Assembly: GCA_948470475.1 (NCBI GenBank)
Contig: OX419345.1
Location: 15,570,170-15,634,169 of the forward strand
DNA from: Galaxea fascicularis
Taxonomy: Eukaryota; Cnidaria; Anthozoa; Scleractinia; Euphylliidae
Reading direction: 5' to 3'
DNA length: 64,000 bases
Each line of letters opens with the position of its first letter. Position 1 is the first letter of the stretch. Of the stretch, positions 62,701 through 64,000 are shown in pieces. The notes beneath the pieces were generated by a model. That model saw only the letters and a program-made list of their open reading frames with translations. It searched no databases and was not told the DNA's origin. Both the position numbers and the translations under genes were made by a program.

Positions 62701-63258
62701 AACTGTGAAGGGTAAAGCTGCCCATGCAAAAGCAAAGGAAATGCAATTTGTTTTCAATGGTCAAATTGAAATCTGCTCAATCAGTAGTTTCGTACCATGC
62801 TTTCCTCTGTTGTTGTCTCTTGTCTTTAGAAACCCTAAACCAGGATGTGTTGTCTGCACAGAGCCTGGGTGTTGTATCAATGCTCACTGACCACAGACAA
62901 TTAAGGGAGAGCTAGGGCCCCCTTTTGTATGCAATTTTTTTAAAGTATTTTTAATTCAGTTTTATATTGTTTTAGTGTTTGTGGCTTTGACGTGGACTCT
63001 TGCCTCAGGTGAAAGTGTAAGCAAAAGGATTAATAAGGGCATTCAGTGCCTTTCCATATGATGAGCATATTGGTAGAAGACAACCATAAAAAAGCCCTGA
63101 TCATTAAACGATCACCGCTTTTTTATGGTTCTCTTCATTTGTCTGAGCTGCAAAACAAAATTAAGCACTTTTGTAGGTTCTTGTTATAAAGGCATTAGGC
63201 AATCCTTACCTTTACCATGGCAGGTAGGAATGGGAACAATAATGAGATGGTCATTGCA
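50704..63258 (-). CDS. ZIFL1-like major facilitator superfamily transporter, 3' fifteen exons
   Basis: Exons 63258-63210, 61701-61674, 60181-60127, 59341-59190, 58064-58009, 57556-57490, 56756-56709, 56522-56408, 55778-55509, 54914-54808, 54136-54045, 53433-53407, 52420-52356, 51915-51754 and 50893-50704 are in phase and give 493 residues to TGA 50704-50706. The 5' exon or exons lie beyond the window. The first helix has TISLLFPFLPAMVK. MFS motif A is GWLADKVGRRP (helix 2-3 loop). Then come GLVGTCKAMVSEA, TAWNLGLIVGPAVGGFLAQP and AEKYPNVF, the signature of the plant ZINC-INDUCED FACILITATOR-LIKE group. A 90-residue hydrophilic loop (exon 55778-55509) separates the two six-helix halves and ends with a Cys cluster CQSGCCCKNYCK. 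The C-half contains GYDELFSLWAAT, NGLAMSAASVSRAVAPVITG and LGFPLDEHFAF. Plasma or organelle membrane location and substrate (metal, organic anion or drug) are not determinable. Two exons are only 27 and 28 nt. Confidence 0.88.
51074..51361. mobile_element. MITE of AAGTCCTTGAAAA subrepeats
   Basis: The ends CAGGGTTGGCACGT and GTACGAACCCTG are inverted repeats. The interior repeats AAAAGTCCTTGAAAATTG and GTCCTTGAATTTTTGG several times. It is related to 39760-40180. Confidence 0.6.
52596..52741. mobile_element. Small MITE, AGGGTTGTCAAAA ends
   Basis: AGGGTTGTCAAAAAG on the left is complementary to CTTTTGACAACCTT on the right. It is 146 bp, in an intron of the transporter gene, and contains a G9 run (about 52670). 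Confidence 0.55.
56198..56343 (+). mobile_element. MITE family A, copy 2
   Basis: GGGCTGTGCTCTAG at the left is complementary to TAGAGCACAGCC at the right. The interior shares TGGATTTCAAGGGTTT with 41564-41722. It lies in the intron before the 90-residue loop exon. Confidence 0.65.
57003..57032. repeat. (TAA)n microsatellite
   Basis: About nine ATA/TAA units followed by AGAAGAAGTGCATTTTTATA, possibly another LINE tail. A TTATTATTATTATT run near 57270 may be the partner of the same insertion. No coding content. Confidence 0.45.
57679..57896. mobile_element. Tc1/mariner-type MITE flanked by TA
   Basis: The termini are TA-CAGTGCGACGCGCCTTAC and, in reverse complement, TA-CAGTGTGACACGCCTTAC, continuing through GGCCACCCA. 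TA target duplication and CAGTG ends are typical of the Tc1/mariner superfamily. It is about 214 bp and carries AAATGGCGGCGTGTC internally. No transposase. Confidence 0.75.
58957..59098. repeat. Long imperfect hairpin (foldback core)
   Basis: ACTTATTAACCTCG...GGAAAATCTCAAACCTCG is mirrored by CCTCAGTTTGAGATTTTCCC...CTCTCGGTTATTAAG. The arms are about 65 bp around a loop near 59025 with CTCGCTATCGCTCGG. It lies in an intron of the transporter gene. Confidence 0.65.
59688..59966 (+). mobile_element. tRNA-derived SINE with body and (TTTGA)n / (TTA)n tail
   Basis: The head has A box TTGGCGCAGTGG and B box GGTTCGATTCC. The body contains GAGAGGTTTTTCTCTGGGTA and CTCCGGTTTTTCCCTCTCCT. A TTTGATTTGATTTGATTTGA run follows, then AATAAAGCCTATTATTATTA at the 3' end. 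This head-core-tail layout is a full-length SINE. It lies in an intron of the transporter gene. Confidence 0.8.
60355..60543. mobile_element. MITE with TTAGCATAAATCTACC ends
   Basis: TTAGCATAAATCTACCAGTC at the left is complementary to CCAGTAGATTTATGCTAA at the right. It is 189 bp, contains GGCGGCCATTTTG, and has no ORF. Confidence 0.7.
62340..62510. repeat. GGCGACTAAA-containing dispersed repeat
   Basis: GGGGTCGCCAAAGCGACTAG, CTGGCGACTAAATTTTCACG and GGTCGACTAAAATAC are internal variations of one theme, ending GGGGCCAGCTGGCCCC, a perfect 16-bp palindrome. Probably a decayed element. No coding content. Confidence 0.4.
62535..62785. repeat. CCAAT/ATTGG-rich dispersed repeat, copy 2
   Basis: Related to 15040-15290: CCAATCACAGCAG, TTGGTTTTTGCTTCTCATTG, and AAAGCAAAGGAAATGCAATT at the 3' side. 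It is diverged and non-coding. Confidence 0.45.
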
Positions 63259-64000
63259 CTGCAGAACTGCAAATTATGACAATGTCTAATCATTTACGGA
63301 ATGCTGTAATGAGAATAGGGAAGCAACTATACTGAAGCTTTGGTACAGTGCTATACTCCTGCCTGATCCTGCCACATTTACCCTTTTAACCATGAGATCA
63401 AAATTTTAATCCTCATTTATGGTTCCTACACATTTCCTATAGAAGTAGTAGGGAGAAATTGCTAATATATCAAGCAAATTCAACTTGTGTGATCCTGTCC
63501 TTAATTCTTGTGACCACTCTGTATTCTAAAGTGTTGATATAACAAGGAGAAATTTGATGTTGATCACTCTTAGTGTTTCAAGGATCAAGTAACCCAAAAC
63601 ATGGCAATTCCCCACTTCTCTTGCTAACATTTAAGAACTACAAATAACCCCCTAAAGCGTGAGTCAAGAAAGCGATGGAACGAAAACATTCTAACAGGCT
63701 CTCAGGGTTTTCCGTAACATTTTAAACTACCGGCTTCATAGCTTAACTAAGCGGACGTCAGACTCAAAAAAGAATTAATTATTATTTCGTGTGAACCATC
63801 GGGCGTAACCACCGGACTTTTGATGTCAAACAACCGGACGTTACGTCCGGCGTCCGGCCGCAAACGAAACCCCTGCTCTCAGAGTAGTTGGGGTTAGTAG
63901 GGATGCGGGAAGAAAAAAAAAAGATAGGGGGACTTGGGGAAGGGGCCTTGCCTTCCTCTTCCCTTCCCCCTATCCCTGGCGAGGCTCGCTTTTCTATTTC
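63259..64000. other. Upstream intron of the transporter gene, right edge
   Basis: The acceptor at 63259-63260 requires an upstream exon ending in phase 2. I find no such exon before the edge, so this is intron. It contains a CCGGACGTTACGTCCGGCGT-type palindromic repeat (about 63830-63860) and a purine/pyrimidine-skewed patch (63905-63975). Confidence 0.5.

Overview
The window is eukaryotic, animal nuclear DNA. It is AT-rich, with small exons split by introns, GT-AG splice sites and many short palindromic transposon remnants. The proteins are metazoan (FANCJ/BRIP1, EFCAB5, DRG1, RANBP1). A plant-type MFS transporter (ZIFL1-like) and the style of the dispersed repeats point to an anthozoan cnidarian, probably a stony coral. 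That assignment is an inference, not a database result. All gene models below were spliced by hand and checked for reading-phase agreement at every junction.

Layout from left to right. (1) 29-1302, minus: the 5' end of a BRIP1/FANCJ DNA helicase gene, running off the left edge. (2) 3671-7687, minus: a complete five-exon gene for a 164-residue protein I cannot name with confidence. (3) 8143-20890, plus: a complete 19-exon EFCAB5-like gene (1268 residues; one EF-hand, two GAF-like regions). It lies head-to-head with gene 2 across a 455-bp intergenic region that carries a near-perfect RFX X-box. (4) 22458 to about 30060: about 7.6 kb of a 53-bp minisatellite with nested higher-order repeats. (5) 33103-40431, plus: a complete 10-exon DRG1 GTPase gene (365 residues). 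(6) 44748-46803, minus: a complete five-exon RANBP1 gene (223 residues). (7) 50704-63258, minus: the last 15 exons (493 residues) of a ZIFL1-like major facilitator transporter whose first exon or exons lie beyond the right edge.

The genes do not form one pathway. BRIP1 (genome stability), DRG1 (translation-associated GTPase) and RANBP1 (Ran transport cycle) are housekeeping or cell-cycle genes, and E2F-like sites sit upstream of BRIP1 and RANBP1. EFCAB5 looks cilium- or flagellum-related, which the X-box supports. Introns and spacers hold foldback elements and MITEs, two tRNA-derived SINEs, 3' fragments of a LINE family with microsatellite tails, and several repeat families present twice in the window. 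No prokaryotic-type system (operon, CRISPR, defence island) is present. The most unusual structure is the minisatellite.
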